Shown one piece after another: positions 48,622 through 56,452 of a stretch of DNA of 64,000 bases. The stretch is from KK5 sp034043675 (GTDB taxonomy: Bacteria > Pseudomonadota > Gammaproteobacteria > Burkholderiales > Burkholderiaceae_C). The notes below the pieces were generated by a model. It saw nothing but the letters and a program-made list of their open reading frames with translations. It did not search any database and was not told the DNA's origin. Positions within the stretch are counted from its first letter, which is position 1. Each line of letters opens with the position of its first letter. The translations under genes were made by a program, and so were the position numbers. The stretch spans positions 496,001 through 560,000 of the forward strand of contig NZ_JAXCLA010000003.1 of NCBI RefSeq assembly GCF_034043675.1, given 5' to 3'.

Positions 48622-49686
48622 ATGAACGCTCCCATTCCATCGTCGTCCTACACGCGCGGCGCGGCGCTGCCCGGCATTTTGCAACAACGCATCGTCATCC
48701 TCGATGGCGCGATGGGCACGATGATCCAGCGCTACAAGCTCGGCGAGGCCGACTACCGCGGCGCGCGCTTCGCCGAATTCGGCAAGGATCTGAAGGGCAA
48801 CAACGACCTGCTGGTGCTGACCAAGCCCGAGGTCATCAGCGAGATCCACGAGCAGTACCTGGCCGCCGGCGCCGACATCATCGAGACCAACACCTTCGGC
48901 ACCACCTCGGTGGCGCAGGAAGACTACGGCCTCGGCGAGTACGCCTACGAGATGAACGTGGCCGCCGCCAAGCTGGCCCGCGCCGCCTGCGACAAGTATT
49001 CGACGATCGACAAGCCTCGCTTCGCCGCCGGCGCACTCGGCCCCACGCCGCGCACCGCCTCGATCAGCCCGGACGTCAACGACCCCGGCGCCCGCAACGT
49101 CGATTTCGACACGCTGCGCGCCGCGTACTACGAGCAGGCCAAGGGCCTGCTGGAAGGCGGCGTCGACCTGTTCCTGGTGGAAACCATCTTCGACACGCTG
49201 AACGCCAAGGCCGCCATCTTCGCGCTGGACGAGCTGATGGAAGACACTGGCGAGCGCCTGCCGGTGATCGTCTCCGGCACCGTCACCGACGCCTCCGGCC
49301 GCATCCTGTCGGGCCAGACGGTGACCGCCTTCTGGCACTCGGTGCGCCACGCCAAGCCGTTGGCCATCGGCCTGAACTGCGCGCTCGGCGCCACCTTGAT
49401 GCGCCCCTACATCGAGGAACTGGCCAAGGTCGCCGGAGCGACGGCGATCAGCTGCTACCCGAACGCCGGCCTGCCCAACCCGATGAGCGACACCGGCTTC
49501 GACGAAACGCCGGACGTCACCGGCCGGCTGATGGAAGAGTTCGCGCACAGCGGCTTCCTGAACATCGCCGGCGGCTGCTGCGGCACCACGCCCGCGCACA
49601 TCGCCGCGATCGCGCAGAAGGTCTCGGCCTACCAGCCCCGTCCCCACGGCTCGAATTTCCTCAGCGGCTTGGTCGAGACGGTCTGA
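48622..49686 (+). CDS. metH: Methionine synthase, homocysteine-binding part (split MetH)
   Basis: 354 aa covering only the N-terminal homocysteine S-methyltransferase barrel of cobalamin-dependent MetH: ILDGAMGTMIQRYKLGEADY, IIETNTFGTTSVAQEDYG, zinc ligands in GLNCALG and GGCCGTTPAHI. Folate, cobalamin and reactivation domains are in a separate gene 534 bp downstream. Such splitting is known in Burkholderiales. TACAAT at 48610-48615 is 6 bp before the ATG with no ribosome site, suggesting a leaderless message. Confidence 0.95.
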   Translation: MNAPIPSSSYTRGAALPGILQQRIVILDGAMGTMIQRYKLGEADYRGARFAEFGKDLKGNNDLLVLTKPEVISEIHEQYLAAGADIIETNTFGTTSVAQEDYGLGEYAYEMNVAAAKLARAACDKYSTIDKPRFAAGALGPTPRTASISPDVNDPGARNVDFDTLRAAYYEQAKGLLEGGVDLFLVETIFDTLNAKAAIFALDELMEDTGERLPVIVSGTVTDASGRILSGQTVTAFWHSVRHAKPLAIGLNCALGATLMRPYIEELAKVAGATAISCYPNAGLPNPMSDTGFDETPDVTGRLMEEFAHSGFLNIAGGCCGTTPAHIAAIAQKVSAYQPRPHGSNFLSGLVETV

Positions 49687-49697
49687 GCGCTGTGCAG

Positions 49698-49747
49698 TAA
49701 CGGCGCCCACAAGACTCTCAACAGTGTTGAGAGAAATGCTGCCGTTA
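49698..49747. repeat. Nested inverted repeat after the first metH gene
   Basis: Outer arms TAACGGC (49698-49704) and GCCGTTA (49741-49747) enclose a perfect palindrome CTCTCAACAGTGTTGAGAG (49715-49733). It begins 12 bp after the stop codon. The RNA would fold into two stacked stems separated by an internal loop. No T-run follows, so classical termination is unlikely; it could be an mRNA end stabiliser or protein site. Confidence 0.6.
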
Positions 49748-49804
49748 GCCGAACAGTATTTCGGTTGTTTATTCCGTGTCGGCTCGGCGGGAGCCACGGG
49801 CTGC

Positions 49805-50005
49805 GGGTGGGGGCGTCCACTTCATGTCCCCCGGCCGCTGCGCGGCCTCCTCCTCTACTTCCGTGGCCGCCCCCACCCACATCCCGAGGCAGGCCACCAG
49901 CGATCGTTCGCGGCACAAGCGGGGTGGTGGGGTGCCCCAAAGCGCAGGTAAAGGAGGAGCCCGCGAAGCGGGCGGGGGACACGGAGCTTTGGGGTACCCC
50001 GCCAC
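49805..50005. repeat. Facing pair of REP-like palindromic elements
   Basis: Two copies of one element lie in inverted orientation. Copy 1 (49805-49878) has outer arms GGGTGGGGGCG and CGCCCCCACCC and an inner hairpin GGCCGC/GCGGCC. Copy 2 (49924-50005) has 20-bp outer arms with two mismatches and an inner hairpin GCCCGC/GCGGGC. Their 39-bp cores (49825-49863, and 49981-49943 on the minus strand) match at 33 positions, and two of the six differences are compensatory within the stem. This looks like a bacterial interspersed palindromic pair rather than a gene. Confidence 0.75.
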
Positions 50006-50063
50006 CCTGCGCTCTACACGAGTGCTGGCTTGAGGCTTTGTGATCCCCGGGAATGTCGAGACG

Positions 50064-50078
50064 GCGCATAAAATGCGC
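50064..50078 (+). promoter_or_regulatory. Candidate promoter of the riboswitch transcript
   Basis: A -10-like TAAAAT (50069-50074) would start transcription near 50081, just before the first riboswitch helix. It lies inside a palindrome GCGCAT-AAA-ATGCGC (50064-50078), a possible operator. The -35 region is weak. Inferred from spacing. Confidence 0.4.
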
Positions 50079-50082
50079 GCTC

Positions 50083-50166
50083 GGTTCAAGGAGCGTTGCG
50101 AGGGAGATCGTCTGGTTCTCCGCCAGGCTTGGACCCAGCGGGCATGCCCGGCTCAACGACGCTCAC
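50083..50166 (+). promoter_or_regulatory. S-adenosylhomocysteine (SAH) riboswitch
   Basis: Matches the SAH aptamer layout known upstream of ahcY and metH in proteobacteria. P1 forms between GGTTCAAG (50083-50090) and CTTGGACC (50128-50135), eight pairs including one G-U. GAGCGTTGC follows P1 directly. P2 is GGAGA/TCTCC (50103-50107 with 50117-50121). The conserved GCCAGGCTTGG strand lies at 50122-50132. A variable CGGGCATGCCCG hairpin is at 50139-50150. The 3' strand CAACGACGCTC (50154-50164) pairs with GAGCG and adjacent bases to close P4/pseudoknot. It is an ON switch in known cases, raising expression when SAH is high. Confidence 0.85.
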
Positions 50167-50220
50167 CGATCCTCTGTTTTCCAGTGGCCGCGGTGAGTTC
50201 GCGGCCCATCGAAGGCCGCC
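50162..50220 (+). promoter_or_regulatory. Expression platform of the SAH riboswitch with mutually exclusive helices
   Basis: GCGGCC (50201-50206) can pair upstream with GGCCGC (50186-50191) or downstream with GGCCGC (50214-50219), which overlaps the ribosome site GAAGG (50211-50215) of metH. CTCACC (50162-50167), partly inside aptamer helix P4, can pair with GGTGAG (50192-50197) in the upstream hairpin loop. SAH binding would hold CTC in P4, allow the upstream hairpin, and free the ribosome site. Pairings are seen in sequence; the mechanism is inferred. Confidence 0.6.
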
Positions 50221-52965
50221 ATGTCTAACGTCAATTCTCCGCTGACCGCTCCTGTTCCCCCGATGAAGCTCTCCGGCCTGGAGCCGGTGGCCATCGGCCA
50301 GGGCACGCTGTTCGTCAACGTCGGCGAGCGCACCAACGTCACCGGCTCCAAGGCCTTCGCGCGGATGATCCTGAACGGGCAGTTCGAGGAGGCGCTGGCC
50401 GTGGCGCGGCAGCAGGTCGAGAACGGCGCGCAGGTGATCGACGTCAACATGGACGAGGCCATGCTGGACAGCAAGGCCGCGATGGTCCGCTTCCTGAACC
50501 TGATCGCGTCGGAGCCCGAGATCGCGCGCGTGCCGATCATGGTCGATTCGTCGAAGTGGGAGGTGATCGAGGCGGGCCTGAAGTGCATCCAGGGCAAGGG
50601 CATCGTCAACTCGATCTCGATGAAGGAGGGCGAGGCCGAGTTCCGCCGCCAGGCGAATCTCGTGCGCCGCTACGGTGCCGCCGCCGTCGTCATGGCCTTC
50701 GACGAGAAGGGCCAGGCCGACACCTTCGCGCGCAAGATCGAGATCTGCGAACGGGCCTACAAGGTGCTGGTGAACGAGGTCGGCTTCCCGCCCGAGGACA
50801 TCATCTTCGACCCGAACATCTTCGCGATCGCCACCGGCATCGAGGAGCACGACAACTACGCGGTCGACTTCATCAACGCCACACGCTGGATCAAGCAGAA
50901 CCTGCCCGGCGCCAAGGTCAGCGGCGGCGTGTCGAACGTGAGCTTCAGCTTCCGCGGCAACGACCCGGTGCGCGAGGCGATCCACACGGTCTTCCTGTAC
51001 CACGCGATCCAGGCCGGCATGGACATGGGCATCGTCAACGCCGGCATGGTCGGCGTCTACGACGACCTGGAGCCGACGCTGCGCGAGCGCGTCGAGGACG
51101 TGGTGCTGAACCGCCGGCCCGACGCGGGCGAACGCCTCGTCGAGATCGCCGACACGGCCAAGGGTGCGGCCAAGGATGATTCGGCGCGCCTGGCCTGGCG
51201 GGCCAACGACGTGAATGCGCGGCTGTCCCACGCGATGGTGCACGGCATCACCGACTTCATCGTCGAGGACACCGAAGAGGCCTGGCAGGCGATCAGCGCG
51301 ACAGGCGGCCGGCCGCTGCACGTGATCGAAGGCCCGCTGATGGCCGGCATGAACATCGTCGGCGACCTGTTCGGCGCGGGCAAGATGTTCCTGCCGCAGG
51401 TGGTCAAGTCGGCCCGCGTGATGAAGTCCGCGGTGGCGCACCTGGTGCCCTACATCGAGGAAGAGAAGCGCCAGCTCGAAGCGGCCGGCGGCGACGTGAA
51501 GCCCAAGGGCAAGATCGTCATCGCCACCGTCAAGGGCGACGTGCATGACATCGGCAAGAACATCGTCACCGTGGTCCTGCAGTGCAACAACTACGAGGTG
51601 GTGAACATGGGCGTGATGGTGGCCTGCCAGGACATCCTGGCCAAGGCCAAGGTGGAGGGTGCCGACATCATCGGCCTCTCCGGCCTGATCACGCCGAGTC
51701 TGGAGGAGATGCAGCACGTCGCCGCCGAGATGCAGCGCGACGACTACTTCCGCATCAAGAAGATCCCGCTGCTGATCGGCGGCGCCACCACCAGCCGCGT
51801 GCACACGGCGGTCAAGATCAGCCCGCACTACGAAGGCCCGGTCGTCTACGTGCCCGACGCCTCGCGCTCGGTGGGCGTCTGCACCGAACTGCTCAGCGAC
51901 GAGCGCGCCACGGCCTTCATCGACGAGCTGAAGGCCGACTACGAGAAGGTCCGCCATCTCCACGCGAACAAGAAGCAGACGCCGCTGGTGACCTTGGCCC
52001 AGGCGCGGGCCAACAAGGTGCCCGTCGATTGGCAGGCTTACCTGCCGCCGATGCCGAAGTTCATCGGCCGGCGCGTCTTCAAGAACTACGACCTGGCCGA
52101 ACTGGCCCAGCACATCGACTGGGGCCCCTTCTTCCAGACCTGGGACCTGGCCGGGCCCTTCCCGCAGATCCTGAAGGACGAGATCGTCGGCAGCGAGGCG
52201 CAGCGCGTGCTCAGCGACGGCAAGCGCATGCTGCAGCGCCTGATCGAGGGCCGCTGGCTGCAGGCCTCGGGCGTGTTCGGCCTCTACCCGGCCGCGCAGG
52301 TGAACGATGACGACATCGAGATCTACGAGGACGAGTCGCGCAGCAAGGTGCTAATGACCTGGCGTGGACTGCGCATGCAGTCGGAACGCCCGGTCGTCGA
52401 CGGCGTGATGCGCCCGAATCGCTGCCTGGCCGACTACATCGCGCCCAAGGGCAAGGTGCCCGACTACATCGGCCTCTTCGCCGTCACCGCCGGCCTCGGC
52501 GTGGACAAGAAGGAGCAGCAGTTCATCAAGGACCTGGACGACTACTCGGCCATCATGCTGAAGGCCCTGGCCGACCGGCTGGCCGAGGCCTTCGCCGAGC
52601 GCCTGCACCAGCGCGTGCGCACCGAGTTCTGGGCCTACGCGCCCGACGAGGGCCTCAGCAACGAGGACATGATCGCCGAGAAGTACCGCGGCATCCGCCC
52701 GGCGCCCGGCTACCCGGCCTGCCCGGACCACCTGTCCAAGCGCGACATCTTCGAGGTGCTGAACCCGGCCGAGATCGGCATGGGCCTGACCGATGCGATG
52801 GCGATGACGCCGGCGGCCAGCGTCAGCGGCTTCTACATGGCGCATCCCGACGCAAGCTACTTCAACGTCGGCCGCATCGGCGACGACCAGCTGAAGGACT
52901 GGGCCGAACGGATGGCGCTGGACGAAGTGGCGGCCGGCCGCGCGCTGGCGCCTCTGCTCGGCTGA
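50221..52965 (+). CDS. metH: Methionine synthase, folate/cobalamin/AdoMet part (split MetH)
   Basis: 914 aa. Domains in order: pterin-binding barrel (TLFVNVGERTNVTGSKAFAR; EAMLDSKAAMVRFLNLIASE), cobalamin cap and Rossmann domain with the axial-ligand motif DVHDIGKN (H442), and the AdoMet reactivation domain ending with RPAPGYP (R826) and SDFYMAHP-like SGFYMAHPDASYF. It transfers methyl from 5-methyl-THF to cobalamin and must work with the separate homocysteine-binding protein. All key motifs are present. It is preceded by the SAH riboswitch. Confidence 0.96.
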   Translation: MSNVNSPLTAPVPPMKLSGLEPVAIGQGTLFVNVGERTNVTGSKAFARMILNGQFEEALAVARQQVENGAQVIDVNMDEAMLDSKAAMVRFLNLIASEPEIARVPIMVDSSKWEVIEAGLKCIQGKGIVNSISMKEGEAEFRRQANLVRRYGAAAVVMAFDEKGQADTFARKIEICERAYKVLVNEVGFPPEDIIFDPNIFAIATGIEEHDNYAVDFINATRWIKQNLPGAKVSGGVSNVSFSFRGNDPVREAIHTVFLYHAIQAGMDMGIVNAGMVGVYDDLEPTLRERVEDVVLNRRPDAGERLVEIADTAKGAAKDDSARLAWRANDVNARLSHAMVHGITDFIVEDTEEAWQAISATGGRPLHVIEGPLMAGMNIVGDLFGAGKMFLPQVVKSARVMKSAVAHLVPYIEEEKRQLEAAGGDVKPKGKIVIATVKGDVHDIGKNIVTVVLQCNNYEVVNMGVMVACQDILAKAKVEGADIIGLSGLITPSLEEMQHVAAEMQRDDYFRIKKIPLLIGGATTSRVHTAVKISPHYEGPVVYVPDASRSVGVCTELLSDERATAFIDELKADYEKVRHLHANKKQTPLVTLAQARANKVPVDWQAYLPPMPKFIGRRVFKNYDLAELAQHIDWGPFFQTWDLAGPFPQILKDEIVGSEAQRVLSDGKRMLQRLIEGRWLQASGVFGLYPAAQVNDDDIEIYEDESRSKVLMTWRGLRMQSERPVVDGVMRPNRCLADYIAPKGKVPDYIGLFAVTAGLGVDKKEQQFIKDLDDYSAIMLKALADRLAEAFAERLHQRVRTEFWAYAPDEGLSNEDMIAEKYRGIRPAPGYPACPDHLSKRDIFEVLNPAEIGMGLTDAMAMTPAASVSGFYMAHPDASYFNVGRIGDDQLKDWAERMALDEVAAGRALAPLLG

Positions 52966-52971
52966 CGTGGG

Positions 52972-53063
52972 CTAACAGCGTCTTACAACTGCACGCGGCG
53001 GGATTCGACCGGCGGCAGCAGCGGATGGCATGCTGAATGCCCTCCGTTGACTATCGCTGTTAG
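52972..53063. repeat. Widely spaced inverted repeat CTAACAGCG / CGCTGTTAG
   Basis: Perfect 9-bp arms at 52972-52980 and 53055-53063, 74 bp apart, fill the gap between metH and the glycine-zipper gene. A loop-like or small-element structure is possible; no gene is seen between them. Confidence 0.45.
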
Positions 53064-53078
53064 AACAAGGTTACTGAT

Positions 53079-53489
53079 ATGAAGACCCTCGCCGCTCTCG
53101 CCCTGTCCATGGCCGCCATCACCGCACAGGCGGCTCCGGAGTCCCTGTGCCGCGATTGCATGCGCGTGCTGAACATCCACGTCGAGCAGCGCAAGGCCGA
53201 GTCCGGCAGCGGTGCCGGTGCCATCGGCGGCGCGGTCGTCGGCGGCCTGCTCGGCAACCGCCTCGGCGGCGGCACGGGCCGCGCGCTGATGACGGTGGGC
53301 GGCGCCGCGGCCGGCGGCTATGCCGGCAACGAGATCGAGAAGAACATGCACAAGTACAGCGTCTGGGTCGTCGACCTGAAGCGTGCCGACGGCACCAACC
53401 GCCGCCGCGAGTTGCGCAGCGATCCGCATCTGCGCCAGGGCGACGTCGTCGTCGTGCAGAAGGACGGCCGCCTGGTGCGTCGCGGCTAA
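53079..53489 (+). CDS. Glycine-zipper 2TM (17-kDa-antigen-like) envelope protein
   Basis: 136 aa. Signal peptide MKTLAALALSMAAITAQA, then a Gly-zipper hairpin GAIGGAVVGGLLGNRLGGGT followed by GGAAAGGYAGNEIEKNM, and a C-terminal beta segment with VVVVQKDGRLVRRG. Such proteins associate with the outer membrane or peptidoglycan; function is not defined. Its stop overlaps the convergent comM stop by 4 bp. Confidence 0.88.
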   Translation: MKTLAALALSMAAITAQAAPESLCRDCMRVLNIHVEQRKAESGSGAGAIGGAVVGGLLGNRLGGGTGRALMTVGGAAAGGYAGNEIEKNMHKYSVWVVDLKRADGTNRRRELRSDPHLRQGDVVVVQKDGRLVRRG

Positions 53490-54982
53490 CGTCGCAACTG
53501 GATCGCCTCGGCCATGTGCGCGCTGCCGATCTCGCGTGCGCCTGCCAGGTCGGCGATCGTCCGCGCGACGCGCAGCACCCGGTGGTAGCTGCGGCCTGAC
53601 CAGCCGAGTCGCTCGGCGGCCTTCAGCAGCAAGCTCATCGCGGCACCGCTCGGCAACGCGTGGTCGTCGAGCAGCTGCGGCTCCAGCAGTGCATTGACGC
53701 AGGCCTGGCGAGCCATCGCCCGCTCGCGTGCGGCTCGTACGCGTTCTGCCACGATGGCGGTGGACTCGCCATCCGGTGCCGCGGCCAGCGCTGCCGGCGG
53801 CATCGCGGGCACCTCGATGCGCAGGTCGATGCGGTCGAGGAAGGGGCCGCTGAGGCGGGCCTGGTAGCGGGCGATCTGTTCGGAGGTGCAGCGGCATTCG
53901 CGCAGCGGATTGCCAGCTTGCCCGCAAGGGCAGGGGTTTCTTGCCGCGATAAGTTGGAAGCGGGCAGGGAACTCGCTCTGCCGTGCGGCGCGCGAGATCG
54001 TGATGCGGCCGGTCTCCATCGGTTCGCGCAGCGCTTCCAGCGCGGCCCGGTTGAACTCGGGCAACTCATCCAAGAAGAGAACTGAGTTCAGCGCCAGCGA
54101 GATCTCGCCCGGCCGCGGCGGTGAACCACCGCCGACCAGCGCCGCGCTGGACGCGCTGTGATGCGGGCTGCGCAGGATGCGCCGGCCCCACATCGAGGGA
54201 TCGAACTGGCCGGCCAGGCTCAGCACCGCGGCCGAATCCAGCGCCTCGTCGTCGTTCAGCGGCGGCAGCAGGCCGACGAGGCGTTGCGCCAGCATCGACT
54301 TGCCGGTGCCCGGCGGGCCCGTCATCAGCAGGGAATGAGAGCCCGCCGCGGCGATCTCCAGCGCCCGCTTCGCGCCGGCCTGGCCCTTGATGTCGCGCAG
54401 CTCGGGCAGCGCTGGTGGCGTGCCGCGCGGCAAGGGCTCGGCGACAGGCAGCGGCGCCTCGCTGGCGGGCACCAGTGCGGCGACGACGTCGAGCAGGTGC
54501 GTGGCGCGGCGCACGTCGACGTTGCCGACCAGCGCTGCCTCGGCCGCGCTGGCCGGGGGCAGCACCAGTGTCTTGCCACCGCCTTCGCGCCGCAGCGCCA
54601 GGCCCATCGCCAGCGCGCCACGCACCGGCCGCAATTCACCAGTCAGTGACAACTCGCCGGCGCACTCGATCCGGTCGAGCTGCGCCGCGTCGATCTGCCC
54701 GCTGGCGGCCAGGATGCCCAGCGCAATGGGGAGGTCGAAGCGGCCGCCTTCCTTGGGCAGCTCGGCCGGTGCGAGGTTGACCACGATCTTCTTGTTGTGG
54801 GGAAAACTCAGCCCACTGGTCTGGATCGCCGCCCGCACGCGCTCGCGCGATTCCTTCACCTCCGTTTCCGCGAGGCCCACCAGCGTGAACGAGGGCAGGC
54901 CGTTGGCCAGGTGGACTTCGACGCTGACGGCGGCGGCGCAGAGGCCGTCGAGGGCGCGGCTGTGAACGATGGCGAGGGACAT
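53486..54982 (-). CDS. comM: YifB/ComM-family Mg-chelatase-like ATPase
   Basis: 498 aa. N-terminal Lon-protease-like fold starting MSLAIVHSRALDGLCAAAVS, AAA core with Walker A GPPGTGKS, Walker B SVLFLDELPEF, the zinc-like ARNPCPCGQAGNPLRECRCT and a C-terminal Mg-chelatase helical domain. In naturally competent bacteria ComM is a hexameric helicase that extends branch migration of incoming DNA. The start at 54982 is the conserved family start; the frame open to 55105 runs into regulatory DNA of the porin gene. Confidence 0.94.
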   Translation of the reverse strand: MSLAIVHSRALDGLCAAAVSVEVHLANGLPSFTLVGLAETEVKESRERVRAAIQTSGLSFPHNKKIVVNLAPAELPKEGGRFDLPIALGILAASGQIDAAQLDRIECAGELSLTGELRPVRGALAMGLALRREGGGKTLVLPPASAAEAALVGNVDVRRATHLLDVVAALVPASEAPLPVAEPLPRGTPPALPELRDIKGQAGAKRALEIAAAGSHSLLMTGPPGTGKSMLAQRLVGLLPPLNDDEALDSAAVLSLAGQFDPSMWGRRILRSPHHSASSAALVGGGSPPRPGEISLALNSVLFLDELPEFNRAALEALREPMETGRITISRAARQSEFPARFQLIAARNPCPCGQAGNPLRECRCTSEQIARYQARLSGPFLDRIDLRIEVPAMPPAALAAAPDGESTAIVAERVRAARERAMARQACVNALLEPQLLDDHALPSGAAMSLLLKAAERLGWSGRSYHRVLRVARTIADLAGAREIGSAHMAEAIQLRR

Positions 54983-55053
54983 CGGCGGAACTCCGGGGGA
55001 TTGCTGGCGGAAACCGAGGGCGGGATTGTGCATGGCCCGACCGTTTTGGCGGC

Positions 55054-55113
55054 GCACGAAATAGGTGCGCGCTCGCCGGTCGCGTTTTCGGCCGATTGGC
55101 GCCAATTTGGTGC
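55054..55113 (+). promoter_or_regulatory. Two NtrC-like enhancer boxes
   Basis: Site 1 (55054-55068) is GCAC-N7-GTGC, an exact fit to the GCAC-N7-GTGC core of NtrC boxes such as those at glnA. Site 2 (55099-55113) is GCGCCAATTTGGTGC, one base off. Centres are 45 bp apart, roughly 128 and 173 bp upstream of the start predicted from the sigma-54 promoter at 55208. Binding by NtrC is inferred. Confidence 0.7.
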
Positions 55114-55207
55114 GTGAATGTGCGAGTTGCCCGGGTTCACCCTTGGTTATGGGTCATGGAAGGCCCGGCATGAGGCACGGATGCACCGCCACGCGCCACT
55201 CCGGCCT

Positions 55208-55223
55208 TGGCACGGAAGCTGCA
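55208..55223 (+). promoter_or_regulatory. Sigma-54 promoter of the porin-glnK-amtB operon
   Basis: TGGCACG-GAAG-CTGCA differs from the RpoN consensus TGGCACG-N4-TTGCA at one base; the -24 GG and -12 GC are present with exact spacing. It ends 57 bp before the porin ATG. Confidence 0.8.
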
Positions 55224-55279
55224 AAGACCGGTCGAAGTCTGCCTGCCTCTCCCCAAATCCCCCTAATCAGGAGAACACG

Positions 55280-56044
55280 ATGAAGTCGATTCTTGCCGTG
55301 CTGGCCGCCACCCTGGCCACGAGCGCCCTGCCGGCTTTTGCCGCCGACGAAGCGCCCGCCGAGCCGGCTGCGGCTCCGGCCGATCCCTTGTCGTTCAACG
55401 TCAGCGTGACCAGCGACTACCGCTACCGTGGCATCTCGCAGACGCGCCGCAAGCCGGCCCTGCAGGGCGGCGCGGACTACGCCTTCGACAGCGGCTTCTA
55501 CATCGGCACCTGGCTGTCGACGATCAAGTGGATCAAGGACGCCGGCGGCGACAGCAACGTCGAGTGGGACATCTACGGCGGCTACAAGACCGAGGTCGCC
55601 AAGGGCCTGACCCTGGACGTCGGCGTGCTGCAGTACGAATACGTCAACAACAAGCTGGGTGACGTGGCCGGCTGGGCCAACGCGAACACCACCGAGATCT
55701 ACGGCGCGCTGACCTTCGGCCCGGTCACCGCCAAGTACTCGCACAGCCTGACCAACCTGTTCGGCACCGTCGACTCGAAGAACAGCGGCTACCTCGACGT
55801 GTCCGCGGCGCTGGACGTCGGCGGCGGCTTCACCCTGACGCCGCACGTCGGCCACCAGACGGTCAAGAACTGGTCTGCCGGCTCGTACACCGACTACTCG
55901 CTGACCTTGAACAAGGACTTCGCGGGCTTCACCTTCGGCGCCGCCGTGATCGGCACCGACGCGACCAAGTCCTCCTATTCGGATCCGAACGGCAAGTTCA
56001 ACGGCAAGACCCAGCTGGTCGTGTCGGTGAAGAAGACGTTCTGA
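55280..56044 (+). CDS. TorF-family outer-membrane porin
   Basis: 254 aa. Signal peptide MKSILAVLAATLATSALPAF, A/P-rich linker, then the Gcw_chp/TorF start FNVSVTSDYRYRGISQTRRK and amphipathic beta strands ending LVVSVKKTF with the terminal aromatic Phe of outer-membrane barrels. GAGGAG-like AATCAGGAGAACACG precedes the ATG. It sits directly after a sigma-54 promoter and 31 bp before glnK, so it is probably induced by nitrogen limitation and may pass nitrogen compounds. Confidence 0.9.
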   Translation: MKSILAVLAATLATSALPAFAADEAPAEPAAAPADPLSFNVSVTSDYRYRGISQTRRKPALQGGADYAFDSGFYIGTWLSTIKWIKDAGGDSNVEWDIYGGYKTEVAKGLTLDVGVLQYEYVNNKLGDVAGWANANTTEIYGALTFGPVTAKYSHSLTNLFGTVDSKNSGYLDVSAALDVGGGFTLTPHVGHQTVKNWSAGSYTDYSLTLNKDFAGFTFGAAVIGTDATKSSYSDPNGKFNGKTQLVVSVKKTF

Positions 56045-56075
56045 GCAGACATCACGGACACACCAGGAGCTGAGC

Positions 56076-56414
56076 ATGAAATTGATCACCGCCGTCATCA
56101 AGCCCTTCAAGCTTGACGAAGTGCGCGAGGCGCTGAGCGCCATCGGCGTGCAGGGCTTGACCGTCACCGAGGTGAAGGGCTTCGGCCGCCAGAAGGGCCA
56201 CACCGAGCTGTACCGCGGCGCGGAGTACGTCGTCGACTTCCTGCCCAAGGTGAAGATCGAGGCGGCGGTGGCGGACGACGTGGTCGAGCGCGTCATCGAA
56301 GCGATCGAGACGGCCGCCCGCACCGGCAAGATCGGTGACGGAAAGATCTTCGTCTCGCCGCTGGACCAGGTGGTGCGCATCCGCACCGGCGAAACGGGCC
56401 AGGACGCGCTCTAA
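56076..56414 (+). CDS. glnK: Nitrogen regulatory PII protein
   Basis: 112 aa PII trimer subunit. MKLITAVIKPFKLDEVREAL, T-loop with uridylylation Tyr51 in KGHTELYRGAEY, B-loop TGKIGDGKIF and C-loop IRTGE. It senses 2-oxoglutarate/ATP/ADP and, by the next gene, plugs AmtB when nitrogen is plentiful. CAGGAG lies about 8 bp before the ATG. Pairing with amtB favours the name glnK over glnB. Confidence 0.96.
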   Translation: MKLITAVIKPFKLDEVREALSAIGVQGLTVTEVKGFGRQKGHTELYRGAEYVVDFLPKVKIEAAVADDVVERVIEAIETAARTGKIGDGKIFVSPLDQVVRIRTGETGQDAL

Positions 56415-56452
56415 GCCATAACAACAGACAGCCAACGGAGATCTTTTCGATC

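Noticed and set aside
49724..50156. Short overlapping frames between the two metH genes
   Set aside because: They arise from palindromic REP-like DNA and give Pro/Arg-rich translations on both strands with no ribosome site.
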